This document shows positions 26,012-26,490 of a DNA stretch of 26,490 bases, piece by piece; the first letter of the stretch is position 1, and every line of letters begins with the position of its first letter. The stretch covers positions 1 through 26,490 of the forward strand of contig CAMLIZ010000053.1 in NCBI GenBank assembly GCA_946480245.1, in the 5' to 3' direction. The notes under the pieces were generated by a model. It was not told the DNA's origin. It did no database searches and was given only the letters and a program-made list of their open reading frames with translations. A program made the translations under genes and the position numbers. This DNA comes from an uncultured Pseudomonadota bacterium (GTDB lineage Bacteria; Pseudomonadota; Gammaproteobacteria; Burkholderiales; Burkholderiaceae).

Positions 26012-26490
26012 TCACCCGGGCAGCTTGGAGACGGCCACGTGCTTGAGCAGTTCGGTCACCGAGGTATGCATTACGTCGGTGAAGGGTTTGGGATACAGGC
26101 CCATCCACAGCACGGCGACGGCCAGGAGCGCCAACATCGAGAACTCACGCGCGTTGAGGTCCTTCAAGCTGCGCACGTTGTCGTTGCGCACTTCGCCGAA
26201 GTACACGCGCTTGTACATCCACAACGTGTACGCCGCGCCAAAGATCAGCGTGGTGGCCGCGATGGCCGCCAGCCAGAAATTGGCCTTCACGGTGCCCAGG
26301 ATCACCATCCACTCGCCGACGAAACCGCCGGTGCCTGGCAGGCCGCAATTGGCCATCGCGAACAGCAGCGCGAACGCGGCGAACTTCGGCATCGTGTTCA
26401 CGACGCCCCCGTAGGCCGCGATCTCGCGCGAATGCACGCGGTCGTACAGCACGCCGATGGCCAGGAACATCGCACCGGAGACGAAGCCGT
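26012..26490 (-). CDS. nuoM: NADH-quinone oxidoreductase subunit M, C-terminal part (partial)
   Basis: The last 158 or so residues are visible, running off the window end. FAMANCGLPGTGGFVGEWMVILG and AAYTLWMYKRVYFGEV are strong NuoM signatures, followed by a final helix in VLWMGLYPKPFTDVM. It is a proton-pumping membrane subunit of complex I. The upstream start is outside the window, and nuoN follows at once. Confidence 0.96.
   Translation of the reverse strand, partial: GFVSGAMFLAIGVLYDRVHSREIAAYGGVVNTMPKFAAFALLFAMANCGLPGTGGFVGEWMVILGTVKANFWLAAIAATTLIFGAAYTLWMYKRVYFGEVRNDNVRSLKDLNAREFSMLALLAVAVLWMGLYPKPFTDVMHTSVTELLKHVAVSKLPG

Overview
The window is GC-rich, tightly packed chromosomal DNA from a betaproteobacterium, most likely order Burkholderiales (Rubrivivax/Leptothrix/Ideonella-like). 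The evidence is the NuoM-NuoN-DUF2818 order, the kbl/tdh pair beside an XRE-cupin regulator, MetY followed by an alpha/beta hydrolase and a DUF962 protein, and the amino-acid usage. No rRNA, tRNA, CRISPR array, transposase or integrase was seen. The assignment rests on protein recognition by eye, not on a database search.

Layout. (1) 1-1352, plus strand: the end of an O-acetylhomoserine sulfhydrylase, an alpha/beta hydrolase and a DUF962/Mpo1-like membrane protein. (2) 1357-7990, minus strand: a five-gene secreted-fibre operon resembling the Pseudomonas functional-amyloid (Fap) system. In transcription order it encodes a 558-aa Gly/Ala/Ser/Asn-rich secreted protein, a 114-aa secreted protein, a C39-type cysteine peptidase (FapD-like), a 288-aa FapE-like protein and a coiled-coil plus beta-barrel outer-membrane protein (FapF-like). 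A sigma-54 type promoter lies ahead of it, and a VpsR/FleQ-type sigma-54 activator gene lies upstream on the same strand. (3) 8075-10935: threonine degradation genes tdh and kbl (minus), with a divergent XRE-cupin regulator and a shared palindromic operator. (4) 10943-14011: a YihY-family membrane protein (minus), divergent from a DUF2069 protein that overlaps an FAD-linked 2-hydroxyacid dehydrogenase. (5) 14008-19373: a hybrid sensor kinase and an orphan ABC-type periplasmic binding protein (minus), divergent from a TonB-dependent receptor, probably one ligand-sensing unit. (6) 19347-22807, minus: a ThDP-dependent acetolactate-synthase-like enzyme followed by two short citrate-synthase-fold proteins whose active-site residues look replaced. 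(7) 23165-26490, minus: nuoM (partial), nuoN, a DUF2818 protein, a Nudix ADP-sugar pyrophosphatase and a DUF1178 zinc-ribbon protein.

How the genes work together. The most interesting block is the Fap-like operon. Its D-E-F order matches Pseudomonas fap, but the subunit genes differ: the large one is PGRS-like and lacks fap-type repeats. Two of its secreted proteins carry double-glycine motifs of the kind C39 peptidases cut, and three share a C-terminal QN-rich motif. The regulator and promoter suggest that RpoN, and perhaps cyclic-di-GMP, controls matrix or adhesin production. The citrate-synthase-like pair with the ThDP enzyme is a second module of unknown function.
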